Under the pieces are notes generated by a model that was not told the DNA's origin, did not search any database, and saw only the letters and a program-made list of their open reading frames with translations. Below are positions 24,695 to 33,173 of a DNA stretch of 64,000 nucleotides, in pieces. Location: contig NZ_JBJZOI010000027.1 in assembly GCF_047200635.1 (NCBI RefSeq), positions 5,937 to 69,936 of the forward strand, written 5' to 3'. The position numbers and the translations under genes are program-made. Every line of letters starts with the position of its first letter. The stretch's first letter is position 1. Source of the DNA: Saccharopolyspora_C sp047200635. Its GTDB lineage: Bacteria > Actinomycetota > Actinomycetes > Mycobacteriales > Pseudonocardiaceae.

Positions 24695-26272
24695 ATGGTT
24701 GGCGACGGCGACATCGGCTGCATCACCCCGGCCCGCGCGGAGTTCCGCGAGCTCGCCGCCGGGCGACGGGTCATTCCCGTGGTGCGGCGGCTCCTGGCGG
24801 ACGACGAGACCCCGGTGGGGGTGTACCGGAAGCTGGCGAACGACCGGGCGGGCACGTTCCTGTTCGAGTCCGCGGAGAACGGCCGTTCCTGGTCGCGCTG
24901 GTCGTTCATCGGGGTGCGCAGCGCGGCTGCGCTGACCGTCCGGGACGGCGAGGCCTGCTGGACGGGCACGCCGCCGGTGGGGTTGCCGACGGGTGGTGAT
25001 CCGCTGGAGGCGCTGCGCGAGACGCTGCGGCTGCTGCGCACCGACCCGCTGCCCGGGCTGCCGCCGCTGACCGGTGGCATGGTCGGCTACCTGGGTTACG
25101 ACGCGGTGCGGCGCCTGGAGCGGCTGCCGGAGCTCACCGAGGACGACCTGCGGATCCCGGAGCTGGTGATGCTGCTGGCCACGGACCTGGCCGCGCTGGA
25201 CCACCACGAGGGGACGATCACGCTCATCGCCAACGCGGTGAACTGGGACGACTGCTCCGACCGGGTGGACGCCGCCTACGACGACGCGGTGCGCAGGCTC
25301 GACGAGATGACGGAGCGGCTGTGCACCCCGGCCGAGCCGACGGTGGCCGCGTTCTCCCGTCCGAAGCCGGACTTCACCCGCCGCCGCACCCCCGAGGAGC
25401 ACTACCGGGCGGTGGAGTCGGCCAAGGAGTCCATCCGCGCCGGCGAGGCCTTCCAGGTGGTCGTCTCGCAGCGCTTCGAGATGGAGACGAGCGCCGACGC
25501 GCTGGACGTCTACCGCGTGCTGCGGACGACGAACCCGAGCCCGTACATGTACCTGCTGCGGCTCTCGGACCCGGACGGCGGAGCGCCGTTCGACATCGTG
25601 GGATCGAGTCCGGAGTCGCTGGTGACGGTCCGCGACGGCCAGGCGACCACACATCCGATCGCGGGAACCCGCTGGCGCGGGGCGGACGAGGACGAGGACG
25701 TCCGGCTGGAGAAGGAGCTGCTCGGCGACGAGAAGGAGCGGGCCGAGCACCTGATGCTCGTCGACCTGGGCCGCAACGACCTGGGCCGGGTGTGCCGACC
25801 GGGGTCCGTGCACGTCGTGGAGTTCTTCCGCATCGAGCGCTACAGCCACGTGATGCACCTGGTCTCCACGGTGACGGGCGGCCTGGCCGAGGATCGGGCG
25901 GCGATCGACGCGGTCGCGGCGTGCTTCCCGGCGGGCACCTTGTCGGGTGCCCCGAAGCCGCGCGCCCTGGAGCTGATCGAGGAGCTGGAGCCGACGCGCC
26001 GCGCCCAGTACGGCGGTGTGGTGGGCTACCTGGACTTCGCCGGCGACGCGGACACGGCCATCGCGATCCGCACCGCCCTGGTGCGCGACGGGGTGGCCTA
26101 CGTGCAGGCGGGCGGCGGCATCGTCGCGGACTCGGATCCGGTGGCCGAGGACCAGGAGACGCTGAACAAGGCCCGCGCGGTCCTCAACGCGGTCGCCACG
26201 GCGGAGACGCTGCGTCCTCCGGCCGCGCGGGAGGAGCCGCGGAGCGAGCCGGACGTGGCGGGGCGGGTGTGA
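24695..26272 (+). CDS. trpE: Anthranilate synthase component I TrpE
   Basis: TrpE makes anthranilate from chorismate using ammonia from TrpG, which is not in this window. The 525-residue protein has an N-terminal regulatory region with LFESAENGRSWSRWSFIG (the tryptophan-feedback LLES-type motif) and the chorismate-binding catalytic domain. The latter includes GEAFQVVVSQRF, IVGSSPESLV, HPIAGTRWRG, LVDLGRNDLGRV, FPAGTLSGAPKPRALELI and GGIVADSDP. The ATG at 24695 lacks a ribosome site and follows CACAAT by six bases. The stop overlaps the next start (GTGA). Confidence 0.96.
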   Translation: MVGDGDIGCITPARAEFRELAAGRRVIPVVRRLLADDETPVGVYRKLANDRAGTFLFESAENGRSWSRWSFIGVRSAAALTVRDGEACWTGTPPVGLPTGGDPLEALRETLRLLRTDPLPGLPPLTGGMVGYLGYDAVRRLERLPELTEDDLRIPELVMLLATDLAALDHHEGTITLIANAVNWDDCSDRVDAAYDDAVRRLDEMTERLCTPAEPTVAAFSRPKPDFTRRRTPEEHYRAVESAKESIRAGEAFQVVVSQRFEMETSADALDVYRVLRTTNPSPYMYLLRLSDPDGGAPFDIVGSSPESLVTVRDGQATTHPIAGTRWRGADEDEDVRLEKELLGDEKERAEHLMLVDLGRNDLGRVCRPGSVHVVEFFRIERYSHVMHLVSTVTGGLAEDRAAIDAVAACFPAGTLSGAPKPRALELIEELEPTRRAQYGGVVGYLDFAGDADTAIAIRTALVRDGVAYVQAGGGIVADSDPVAEDQETLNKARAVLNAVATAETLRPPAAREEPRSEPDVAGRV

Positions 26273-26871
26273 GCACCGCACCGGTCGACCGATCTCGGGC
26301 GCGCTCGGCGCGGCTGCTGTGGGTGGTCGTGCTGCTGCTGGTGGCGGGCGCGGGCCTGCTGTGGTGGGCGAGCGCGCTGACCTGGTCCTCCCGCCCCTAC
26401 CGGACCTCGTTCTCGGGTGACGTGACCGCGGCGGCCACGGGCGGTCAGGTGCGTCCGGAGCTGGTGCCGCTGGCGCTGGCCGCGCTGGCGGCGGTGGCGG
26501 CGGTGCTGGCCACCGGGGGCTGGTTGCGGCGCGCGGTGGGCGCGCTGACGATGCTCGGCGGGGTGCTGTTGGGCTGGCGGGTGGTGTCGTGGCTGGCGGG
26601 GCCCGCTGCGGACGCCACCCCGCCGGGCGCGCCCGCGGGGGCCGAGCCGGTCGGGGAGCTGGTGCGCTCGCCGCACGGGCCCGCCCTGGTGCTGCTGGCC
26701 GCGCTGGCTCTGGTCGGCGCCGGTCTCCTGGTCGCGCTGCGCGCGACCCGGATGCCCGCGATGGGGGCGAAGTACTCCGCGCCGGGCGCGGAGCGGCCGA
26801 AGTCGACCGATCCGGACAAAAGGCTCTGGGATGCCCTGGACGAGGGAGCGGACCCGACGGACGAGCGCTAG
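26269..26871 (+). CDS. Trp-operon-associated membrane protein (TIGR02234 type)
   Basis: The 200-residue protein overlaps trpE by 4 bases. It has four predicted helices: RLLWVVVLLLVAGAGLLWW, LVPLALAALAAVAAVLATGGWL, AVGALTMLGGVLLGWRVVSWL and PALVLLAALALVGAGLLVALRA. The WWASALTW motif after helix 1 and the C-terminal lysine/aspartate-rich tail ending in WDALDEGADPT are typical of the actinobacterial Trp-associated membrane family. Its function is unknown; conserved position suggests a link with tryptophan metabolism or transport. Confidence 0.88.
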   Translation: MSTAPVDRSRARSARLLWVVVLLLVAGAGLLWWASALTWSSRPYRTSFSGDVTAAATGGQVRPELVPLALAALAAVAAVLATGGWLRRAVGALTMLGGVLLGWRVVSWLAGPAADATPPGAPAGAEPVGELVRSPHGPALVLLAALALVGAGLLVALRATRMPAMGAKYSAPGAERPKSTDPDKRLWDALDEGADPTDER

Positions 26872-27018
26872 CCGCGCACGCCCCGTGGTCCCGGCACCGG
26901 TGCGGGTGCCTCCGCCCGGCGGTGGAGGTCCCGCGATGGGAGTCGGCAAGGGACGAAGGTCCTTGCTGTGCAGGGACGTTGTACCGACCCCTTGGGCGGA
27001 GGCCGCACCGCGCGGGGT

Positions 27019-27024
27019 TAGCAT
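27019..27024 (+). promoter_or_regulatory. Candidate -10 for the trpCBA unit
   Basis: TAGCAT lies in the 189-base gap after the TIGR02234-type gene. A start near 27030 would give a ~30-base leader carrying the AAGGGGAG ribosome site of the 30-codon ORF at 27061. No clear -35. Confidence 0.4.
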
Positions 27025-27060
27025 CGGCCATGCGAACGGCACGGCGGGAAGGGGAGTGTC

Positions 27061-27153
27061 GTGATCGAGCGCAAGGCGATCGTCTGCGTTGAAGACGGTG
27101 TTCGAGACCTGCGGGCGAGTGTTCGGGGCACACGTGACGAGGTGTTCGGGTGA
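27061..27153 (+). CDS. 30-codon ORF coupled to trpC
   Basis: The GTG at 27061 follows a strong AAGGGGAG ribosome site and encodes MIERKAIVCVEDGVRDLRAS plus ten further residues. Its TGA overlaps the trpC GTG (GTGA). It contains no tryptophan codons, so it is not a classical attenuation leader peptide. It occupies the place where many actinobacteria have a small HGxxPAAW membrane protein, which is absent here. It could serve only to deliver ribosomes to trpC. Confidence 0.5.
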   Translation: MIERKAIVCVEDGVRDLRASVRGTRDEVFG

Positions 27154-27962
27154 GCGTTCTGGAAACCATCATCGAGGGCGTTCGCGAGGACATGGCCTCC
27201 CGCGAGTCCGCCGTTTCGTTCGACGAGATCAAGCAGCGGTCCGCGGCTGCTCCACCAGCGCACGACGTTCTCGCGGCCCTGCGCGCGCCGGGCGTCGGGG
27301 TGATCGCGGAGGTGAAGCGCCGCAGCCCGTCCAAGGGCGAGCTCGCGGAGATCGGTGAGCCCGCTGACCTGGCCCGGGACTACTCGGAGGCGGGCGCGCG
27401 GGTGATCAGCGTGCTGACCGAGCAGCGCCGCTTCGGCGGTTCGCTGGCGGACTTCGACTCGGTGCGGGCGAAGGTGAGCGGCACGCCGCTGCTGCGCAAG
27501 GACTTCATCGTGAGCCCGTACCAGGTGCACGAGGCCCGCGCGCACGGCGCGGACATGGTGCTGCTGATCGTGGCGGCGCTGGAGCAGAACGCGCTGGAGG
27601 CCCTGCTGGACCGGGTCGAGTCGCTGGGCATGACCGCCCTGATCGAGGTGCACACCGCGGAGGAGGCGGACCGCGCGCTGGAGGCCGGGGCGAAGGTCAT
27701 CGGCATCAACGCGCGCAACCTGCACACCCTGGAGGTGGACCGGGAGGTGTTCGGGCGGATCGCGCCGGGGTTGCCGCCGGACGTGCTCAAGGTGGCGGAG
27801 TCCGGGGTGCGCGGCCCGAGCGATCTGATGGCCTACGCCGGGTCGGGCGCGGACGCCGTGCTCGTCGGGGAGGGGCTGGTGACCAGCGACAACCCGCGGG
27901 TCGCGGTCACCCAGCTGGTGACGGCCGGTTCGCATCCGGCCTGCCCGCGACCGAGCCGCTGA
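27150..27962 (+). CDS. trpC: Indole-3-glycerol phosphate synthase TrpC
   Basis: TrpC closes the indole ring of carboxyphenylamino-deoxyribulose phosphate. The 270-residue barrel has GVIAEVKRRSPSKG (catalytic Glu and Lys), VLTEQRRFGGSL, LLRKDFIVSPYQVHEARAHGAD, IEVHTAEEA, GINARNL and AESGV. GTG at 27150 overlaps the small ORF. It is a monofunctional TrpC with no TrpF fused. Confidence 0.96.
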   Translation: MSVLETIIEGVREDMASRESAVSFDEIKQRSAAAPPAHDVLAALRAPGVGVIAEVKRRSPSKGELAEIGEPADLARDYSEAGARVISVLTEQRRFGGSLADFDSVRAKVSGTPLLRKDFIVSPYQVHEARAHGADMVLLIVAALEQNALEALLDRVESLGMTALIEVHTAEEADRALEAGAKVIGINARNLHTLEVDREVFGRIAPGLPPDVLKVAESGVRGPSDLMAYAGSGADAVLVGEGLVTSDNPRVAVTQLVTAGSHPACPRPSR

Positions 27963-27974
27963 GGTTCCGCTCCG

Positions 27975-28007
27975 CCGCCCCGGCACCGCTTCCCGGTGTC
28001 GGGGCGG
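27975..28007. terminator. Strong hairpin between trpC and trpB
   Basis: A 14-bp stem (27975-27988 with 27994-28007, one G-U pair, 5-base loop) begins 12 bases after the trpC stop in the 166-base trpC-trpB gap. It could terminate, attenuate or protect the upstream message. No T-tract follows. Confidence 0.55.
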
Positions 28008-28128
28008 TGGTGTCGGGAACCCGGGGACGGGATGGTGTGGCGCGGGGAGTTTTCGGGCGGTCCGCCGCCCGCGATGGGGGCGACCCAGCCGGTCGCGGCT
28101 GGCGAGGACGATTGGAGAGGTGACCTTG

Positions 28129-29430
28129 ATGGCGACGGTGCACGACGCGCGGGAGCACCGCGCGCACCGGCCGGACCGTCCGGTGCCCGAGGGGCACGAC
28201 CCGGACGAGCGCGGCCACTTCGGTCCCTACGGCGGCCGCTTCATGCCGGAGGCGTTGATCGCCGCGCAGGACGAGCTCGCGGCGGAGTACGAGAAGGCCC
28301 AGCTGGACCCGGAGTTCGTCGACGAGCTCGCGCGGCTGCTGCGCGACTACGCGGGGCGGCCGTCGCTGCTGACGGAGGCGAAGCGGTTCGGCGAGCACGC
28401 GGGCGGGGCGCGGATCCTGCTCAAGCGCGAGGACCTGAACCACACCGGTTCCCACAAGATCAACAACGTGCTGGGGCAGGCGCTGCTGGTCAAGCGGATG
28501 GGCAAGCGCCGGGTCATCGCCGAGACCGGGGCCGGCCAGCACGGCGTCGCGACCGCGACGGCCTGCGCGCTGCTCGACCTCGACTGCGTGATCTACATGG
28601 GGAAGGTCGACACCGAGCGGCAGGCGCTGAACGTGGCGCGGATGCGGCTGCTCGGTGCGGAGGTCCGCCCGGTGGCGCACGGCTCGGCCACCCTGAAGGA
28701 CGCGATCAACGAGGCGCTGCGGGACTGGGTCAGCAACGTCGACGACACCCACTACCTGCTGGGCACGGCGGCGGGAGCGCACCCGTTCCCGGTGATGGTC
28801 CGCAACTTCCACAAGATCATCGGCGAGGAGGCCCGCGCCCAGGCCGTAGAGCAGTTCGGCGGCCTGCCGGACGCGGTCGTCGCGTGCGTCGGCGGCGGCT
28901 CCAACGCGATCGGGATCTTCCACGGCTTCATCGACGACCCGGCGGTGCGCTTGGTCGGCTGCGAGCCCGCGGGCCACGGCCTCGACAGCGGGGAGCACGG
29001 GGCGACGCTGACCAGGGGAACCCCGGGCACCCTGCACGGCGCGCGCTCCTACCTGCTGCAGGACGACGACGGCCAGATCACCGAGGCCTACTCGATCTCG
29101 GCGGGCCTGGACTACCCGGGCGTCGGCCCGGAGCACTCGTACCTCAAGGACTCCGGTCGCGCCGAGTACCGGGCGGTCACCGACGACGAGGCGATGCAGG
29201 CCTTCAAGCTGCTCTCCCGCACCGAGGGCATCATCCCGGCGATCGAGTCCGCGCACGCCCTCGCCGGGGCGTTGCGGCTGGGCCGGGAGCTCGGCCCCGA
29301 GGCGACCCTGCTGGTGAGCCTGTCGGGCCGCGGGGACAAGGACATGGACACCGCCGCGAAGTACTTCGGTCTCGTCGACGAGGCGGGCGAAGCGGTCGCG
29401 GACGACGCGGACGGGGAGGCGGCGCGGTGA
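28129..29430 (+). CDS. trpB: Tryptophan synthase beta chain TrpB
   Basis: TrpB joins indole with serine using PLP. The 433-residue protein has FGPYGGRFMPEAL, the PLP lysine (K110) in NHTGSHKINNVLGQ, ETGAGQHGVATAT with the catalytic Glu, the phosphate loop GGGSNAIG and a C-terminal SLSGRGDKDM. The ATG at 28129 is spaced well from GGAGAGG; a GTG at 28120 overlaps that site. The stop overlaps trpA. Confidence 0.97.
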   Translation: MATVHDAREHRAHRPDRPVPEGHDPDERGHFGPYGGRFMPEALIAAQDELAAEYEKAQLDPEFVDELARLLRDYAGRPSLLTEAKRFGEHAGGARILLKREDLNHTGSHKINNVLGQALLVKRMGKRRVIAETGAGQHGVATATACALLDLDCVIYMGKVDTERQALNVARMRLLGAEVRPVAHGSATLKDAINEALRDWVSNVDDTHYLLGTAAGAHPFPVMVRNFHKIIGEEARAQAVEQFGGLPDAVVACVGGGSNAIGIFHGFIDDPAVRLVGCEPAGHGLDSGEHGATLTRGTPGTLHGARSYLLQDDDGQITEAYSISAGLDYPGVGPEHSYLKDSGRAEYRAVTDDEAMQAFKLLSRTEGIIPAIESAHALAGALRLGRELGPEATLLVSLSGRGDKDMDTAAKYFGLVDEAGEAVADDADGEAAR

Positions 29431-30230
29431 GCGCGGGGAACCTGCAGGAGGTGTTCGCGGGCTGCCGCGACGAGGACCGCGCGGCGCTGGTCGGCTACCT
29501 GCCCGCCGGATACCCCACGGTGCCGGGCTCGAAGGAGCTGCTGGCGGCGATGCTCGCCGGGACCGCTGAGGAGCCCGGCTGCGACCTCGTCGAGGTCGGC
29601 GTCCCGTTCTCCGATCCGGTGATCGACGGCCCGACCATCCAGGCCGCCGGGGACACCGCGCTGCGCGCCGGTTTCCGGTTGCGCGACCTGTTCGACGTGG
29701 TGTCCTCGGTCGCCGAGGCGGGTGGGCACGCGGTCGTGATGACCTACTGGAACCCGGTGCACCGCTACGGTCCGGATGCCTTCGCCCGCGACCTGCGGTC
29801 GGCGGGCGGCCTCGGCGTGATCACCCCGGACCTGGTCCCGGACGAGGCCGAGGACTGGATGGCCGCTTCCGACGCGCACGGGATCGACCGGATCTTCCTG
29901 GTCGCCCCGTCCTCCACCGAGCAGCGGCTGGCGATGACGGCGAAGGCCAGCTCCGGGTTCGTCTACGCCACCTCGGTGATGGGCGTGACCGGTGCGCGCG
30001 ACGCCGTCGGCGACCAGGCGGAGGGCCTGGTGCGGCGCACCCGCGCGCACACCGACCTGCCTGTGGGGGTGGGCCTCGGTGTCCGCTCCGGGGCGCAGGC
30101 CGCGGAGGTCGCGAAGTTCGCCGACGGCGTGATCGTCGGCTCGGCGTTCGTGAACCGCGCCGAGCGGGACGGTGCCGACGGGGTGCGGGAGCTGGCGGCG
30201 GAGCTCGGACGCGGCGTGCGGTCCCGCTGA
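29427..30230 (+). CDS. trpA: Tryptophan synthase alpha chain TrpA
   Basis: TrpA cleaves indoleglycerol phosphate to indole and glyceraldehyde 3-phosphate. The 267-residue barrel has LVGYLPAGYPT, the catalytic Glu and Asp in LVEVGVPFSDPVIDGPTIQ, MTYWNPV and the late VGLGVRSGAQA phosphate site. GTG start overlaps the trpB TGA (GTGA). It closes the trp unit 46 bases before lgt. Confidence 0.97.
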   Translation: MSAGNLQEVFAGCRDEDRAALVGYLPAGYPTVPGSKELLAAMLAGTAEEPGCDLVEVGVPFSDPVIDGPTIQAAGDTALRAGFRLRDLFDVVSSVAEAGGHAVVMTYWNPVHRYGPDAFARDLRSAGGLGVITPDLVPDEAEDWMAASDAHGIDRIFLVAPSSTEQRLAMTAKASSGFVYATSVMGVTGARDAVGDQAEGLVRRTRAHTDLPVGVGLGVRSGAQAAEVAKFADGVIVGSAFVNRAERDGADGVRELAAELGRGVRSR

Positions 30231-30264
30231 GCGGACCACGATCGGGAGGTCCGGAGAGGACCGA

Positions 30265-30270
30265 TACGGT
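30265..30270 (+). promoter_or_regulatory. -10 element for leaderless lgt transcript
   Basis: TACGGT followed by six bases and the lgt GTG at 30277. A GGAGAGGA sequence lies upstream of the hexamer at about 30253, too far to be the ribosome site. Confidence 0.4.
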
Positions 30271-30276
30271 GGTCGG

Positions 30277-31320
30277 GTGAGCGCGCACAACCTGGCCGGC
30301 CCGGTGACGCAGGGCCCGATGACCCAGTTCTTGGCGAACATCCCCAGCCCACCGCAGGGGGTCTGGTACATCGGGCCGGTGCCGCTGCGCGCCTACGCGC
30401 TGTGCATCATCGCGGGCATCGTGGTCGCGATCCTGTGGGGTGACCGGCGGTGGCAGGCGCGCGGCGGGCGCAAGGGCACGGTCACCGACATCGCGGTGTT
30501 CGCGGTCCCCTTCGGCCTGGTCGGCGGGCGTCTATACCACGTGGCGACGGACTGGTACAAGTACTTCGGTCCGGGCCGTGATCCGCTGGACGCGCTGAAG
30601 GTCTGGGAGGGCGGCCTCGGCATCTGGGGGGCGGTGGCGCTGGGCGCCCTCGGCGCCTGGATCGGCTGTCGCAGGCGCGGTGTGCCGCTGCCGGCGTTCG
30701 CCGACGCGATCGCGCCCGCGCTGATCACGGCGCAGGCCATCGGCCGGCTGGGGAACTGGTTCAACCAGGAGCTCTACGGCAGCCCGACGACGGTGCCCTG
30801 GGGCTTGGAGATCTACCGCCGGGTCGACGAGTTCGGCATGGTCGACCCGATCCGGGGGCACGCGATCGACCAGGGCGCCCCGCTGGCGGTGGTGCACCCG
30901 ACGTTCCTGTACGAGCTGCTGTGGAACCTGCTCATCGCGGTGCTGCTGGTGTGGGCGGACCGCAGGTTCCGGATGGGGCGCGGCCGGGTGTTCGCGCTCT
31001 ACGTCGCCGGGTACACGGCGGGCCGGGTGTGGATCGAGATGATGCGCACCGACGCGGCCACCCACCTGTTCGGCATCCGCATCAACGTGTTCACCTCGCT
31101 GATCGTGTTCGCGCTGGCGGTGATCTACCTGCTGGTGGTGCGCGGCAAGCGGGAGGACCCGGAACTGGTGCGCGGCAAGCCGCTGCCCGGGGACGACGAC
31201 TACGAGGCGGAACCTGCCTCCGGTGCGAAGACGGGCGGTGACGCCCAGGAGCCGTCAACGGCGACGACCGGGGAGAAGGCGGAGCCGGACCGCTCCCGCG
31301 AGGAGCGGGACCAGGAGTAG
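30277..31320 (+). CDS. lgt: Prolipoprotein diacylglyceryl transferase Lgt
   Basis: Lgt moves diacylglycerol from phosphatidylglycerol to the lipobox cysteine of prolipoproteins. The 347-residue protein has seven helices, the VGGRLYHV motif with the essential Arg/Tyr region, VWEGGLGIWG, the signature GRLGNWFNQELYG and HPTFLYELLWN. A ~45-residue hydrophilic tail (rich in Glu, Lys, Asp) follows the last helix, a frequent actinobacterial extension. An in-frame ATG at 30319 is a possible alternative start. trpA-lgt adjacency is common in actinomycetes. Confidence 0.95.
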   Translation: MSAHNLAGPVTQGPMTQFLANIPSPPQGVWYIGPVPLRAYALCIIAGIVVAILWGDRRWQARGGRKGTVTDIAVFAVPFGLVGGRLYHVATDWYKYFGPGRDPLDALKVWEGGLGIWGAVALGALGAWIGCRRRGVPLPAFADAIAPALITAQAIGRLGNWFNQELYGSPTTVPWGLEIYRRVDEFGMVDPIRGHAIDQGAPLAVVHPTFLYELLWNLLIAVLLVWADRRFRMGRGRVFALYVAGYTAGRVWIEMMRTDAATHLFGIRINVFTSLIVFALAVIYLLVVRGKREDPELVRGKPLPGDDDYEAEPASGAKTGGDAQEPSTATTGEKAEPDRSREERDQE

Positions 31321-31331
31321 CGAACCGCTCG

Positions 31332-31364
31332 CGGCCGCGGCACCGGATCCCGGGGCCGCGGCCG
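31332..31364. terminator. Bidirectional terminator between lgt and the ABC genes
   Basis: CGGCCGCGGC (31332-31341) pairs exactly with 31355-31364. The stem continues with CCGG/CCGG inside, closing on a 3-base loop. It fills the gap between convergent genes. Confidence 0.7.
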
Positions 31365-31378
31365 TCGTCGCACCGGGG

Positions 31379-32152
31379 TCACCCCCGCGCGGGGGTGACG
31401 ACCGGGTTGCCGTCCGGGCCGGTCAGCACGGTGACCCGGGCGTCGTAGTGCTCGGTGAGCACTGCGGGCGTGAGGACCTCGGCGGGCGTGCCCCGCGCGG
31501 CGATGCCGCCGTCGGCGAGCAGCAGCAGCTCCTCGGCGTACTGCCCGGAGATCGTCAGGTCGTGCAGCGTGGTGATCACCGTGGTGCCCAGCTCCCGGCG
31601 CAGCTCGTCGACGAGGTCCAGCAGCGCCTGCGCGTGCCCGATGTCGAGCCCCGTGGTCGGCTCGTCGAGCAGCAGCACCCCGGCGCGCTGCGCGAGCGCC
31701 CGCCCCAGCACGGCCCGTTGCCGCTCCCCGCCGGACAGCTCGGTCAGCGCCCGCCCGGCGAGCCCGCGCAGGTCCAGGCGGTGCAGGATCCCCTCGACGA
31801 TCTCCAGGTCGGCAGCGCCCTCCCGGCCCAGGGGACCGAGGTGCGGGGTGCGGCCGAGCAGCACGTAGTCGGCGACGGTGAGCCCCGTCGGGAGCTGCGG
31901 GACCTGCGGCGAGTAGGCGAGCAGCCGCGCCCGCTCCCGGCGGCCCGCCGCGCGCAGCTCCCTCCCGCCGACGCGCACCGTCCCGCCGTGCGGCAGCAGC
32001 CCGGCGACTGCCTTGAGCAGGGTGGACTTGCCGGAACCGTTGGGTCCGATGATCGCCAGCCAGCTCCCGGCGGGCACTCGCGCGGACACCCCGGACAGCA
32101 CGGTGCGCCGCCGGTATCCGGCGGTGAGCTCGTGCACCCGCAGCTCGGTCAC
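31379..32152 (-). CDS. ABC transporter ATPase, FecE/BtuD type
   Basis: The 257-residue ATPase has Walker A GPNGSGKSTLLKAV, the Q-loop region YSPQVPQL, the ABC signature LSGGERQRAVLGRAL, Walker B GVLLLDEPTTGLDI and the switch His in TTLHDL. Close relatives power import of ferric siderophores, heme or cobalamin. The GTG start overlaps the permease stop by 4 bases, completing a binding protein-permease-ATPase operon on the minus strand. Confidence 0.92.
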   Translation of the reverse strand: MTELRVHELTAGYRRRTVLSGVSARVPAGSWLAIIGPNGSGKSTLLKAVAGLLPHGGTVRVGGRELRAAGRRERARLLAYSPQVPQLPTGLTVADYVLLGRTPHLGPLGREGAADLEIVEGILHRLDLRGLAGRALTELSGGERQRAVLGRALAQRAGVLLLDEPTTGLDIGHAQALLDLVDELRRELGTTVITTLHDLTISGQYAEELLLLADGGIAARGTPAEVLTPAVLTEHYDARVTVLTGPDGNPVVTPARG

Positions 32153-33168
32153 GTGCGCCTGCTCCGGTGCAGCAGCACGGCGAAGAACGGCGCCCCGGTG
32201 AAGGCGGTGACCACCCCGATCGGAAGTTCGGCGGGGGCGAGCACCGTGCGCGCGAGCACGTCCGCGAGCACCAGGAACGCCCCGCCGAACAGCAGCGACA
32301 GCGGCACCACGATCCGGTTGCTCCCGCCGAAGACCAGCCGAACCAGGTGCGGGACGACGAGCCCGACGAACCCGATCAGCCCCGCGACCGAGACCGCGGC
32401 GGCGGTGGCCAGCGAGGCGGCGAGCAGCACCGCGGCCCGCACCCGGCCGGGGTGCACCCCGAGCGAAGCGGCCTCCTCGTCACCGGTGCCGAGCAGGTCC
32501 AGCAGCCGTCCGCAGGCGCACAGCACCGCGCCGGAGAGCACGAGCAGCGGCAGCACCAGCAGCACGTCGCTCCACCCCGCGGTGCTCACCCGGCCGAGGA
32601 TCCACAGGTAGACCTGCTGCAGGCTTTCCAGCCGCAGCTGCTGCAGGAAGGTCTGCCCGGCGGCGAGGAACGCGCCGACGGCGACCCCGGCCAGCACGAG
32701 CGTCGCCGCGTCGCCGCCCGCCGAGCGTCCCAGCAGCCAGGTGAGGCCGACGCCGCCGAGCGCCCCGGCGAACGCCGCGGCCTGCGCGGTGCCCGGTGCC
32801 GAGGCGGCCTGCGGCCAGGCGGTGATGAGCAGCGTGACGGCGAGCCCGGCGCCCCCGGCGGCGCCCAGCAGGTAGGGATCGGCGAGCGGGTTGCGGAACA
32901 CGCCCTGGAAGGCCGCTCCGGACACGGCCAGGGCCGCCCCCACCAGCGCCCCGAGCACCGCGCGCGGCACCCGCAGCTGCCAGAGGATCGCGGCCTCGCG
33001 CTCGGACAGCGGGCTGTGCCCGCCGGTGAGCTGCGCGGTGATCTCCGCGAGCACCCGGGTCCAGCCCAGGTCGGCGGCGCCGAGCAGCACCGAGGCGAGC
33101 AGTGCGAGCAGCAGCGCGGCCGTTCCCGCCAGCAGCGGGCCCGGCCGCAGCCGGGACGGGCGCGGCAC
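32149..33168 (-). CDS. ABC transporter permease, FecCD/BtuC type
   Basis: The 339-residue membrane protein has about ten helices and the FecCD landmarks LRVPRAVLGALVGAALAVSGAAFQGVFRNPLADPYLLG and GFVGLVVPHLVRLVFG, the latter contacting the ATPase. A GTG at 33168 just after the binding-protein stop gives the family N-terminus (MPRPSRLRPGPLLAG); the longer open frame upstream runs antisense-like through the binding-protein gene. One permease gene implies a homodimer, as with BtuC. Confidence 0.92.
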   Translation of the reverse strand: MPRPSRLRPGPLLAGTAALLLALLASVLLGAADLGWTRVLAEITAQLTGGHSPLSEREAAILWQLRVPRAVLGALVGAALAVSGAAFQGVFRNPLADPYLLGAAGGAGLAVTLLITAWPQAASAPGTAQAAAFAGALGGVGLTWLLGRSAGGDAATLVLAGVAVGAFLAAGQTFLQQLRLESLQQVYLWILGRVSTAGWSDVLLVLPLLVLSGAVLCACGRLLDLLGTGDEEAASLGVHPGRVRAAVLLAASLATAAAVSVAGLIGFVGLVVPHLVRLVFGGSNRIVVPLSLLFGGAFLVLADVLARTVLAPAELPIGVVTAFTGAPFFAVLLHRSRRT

Positions 33169-33173
33169 CCCGC

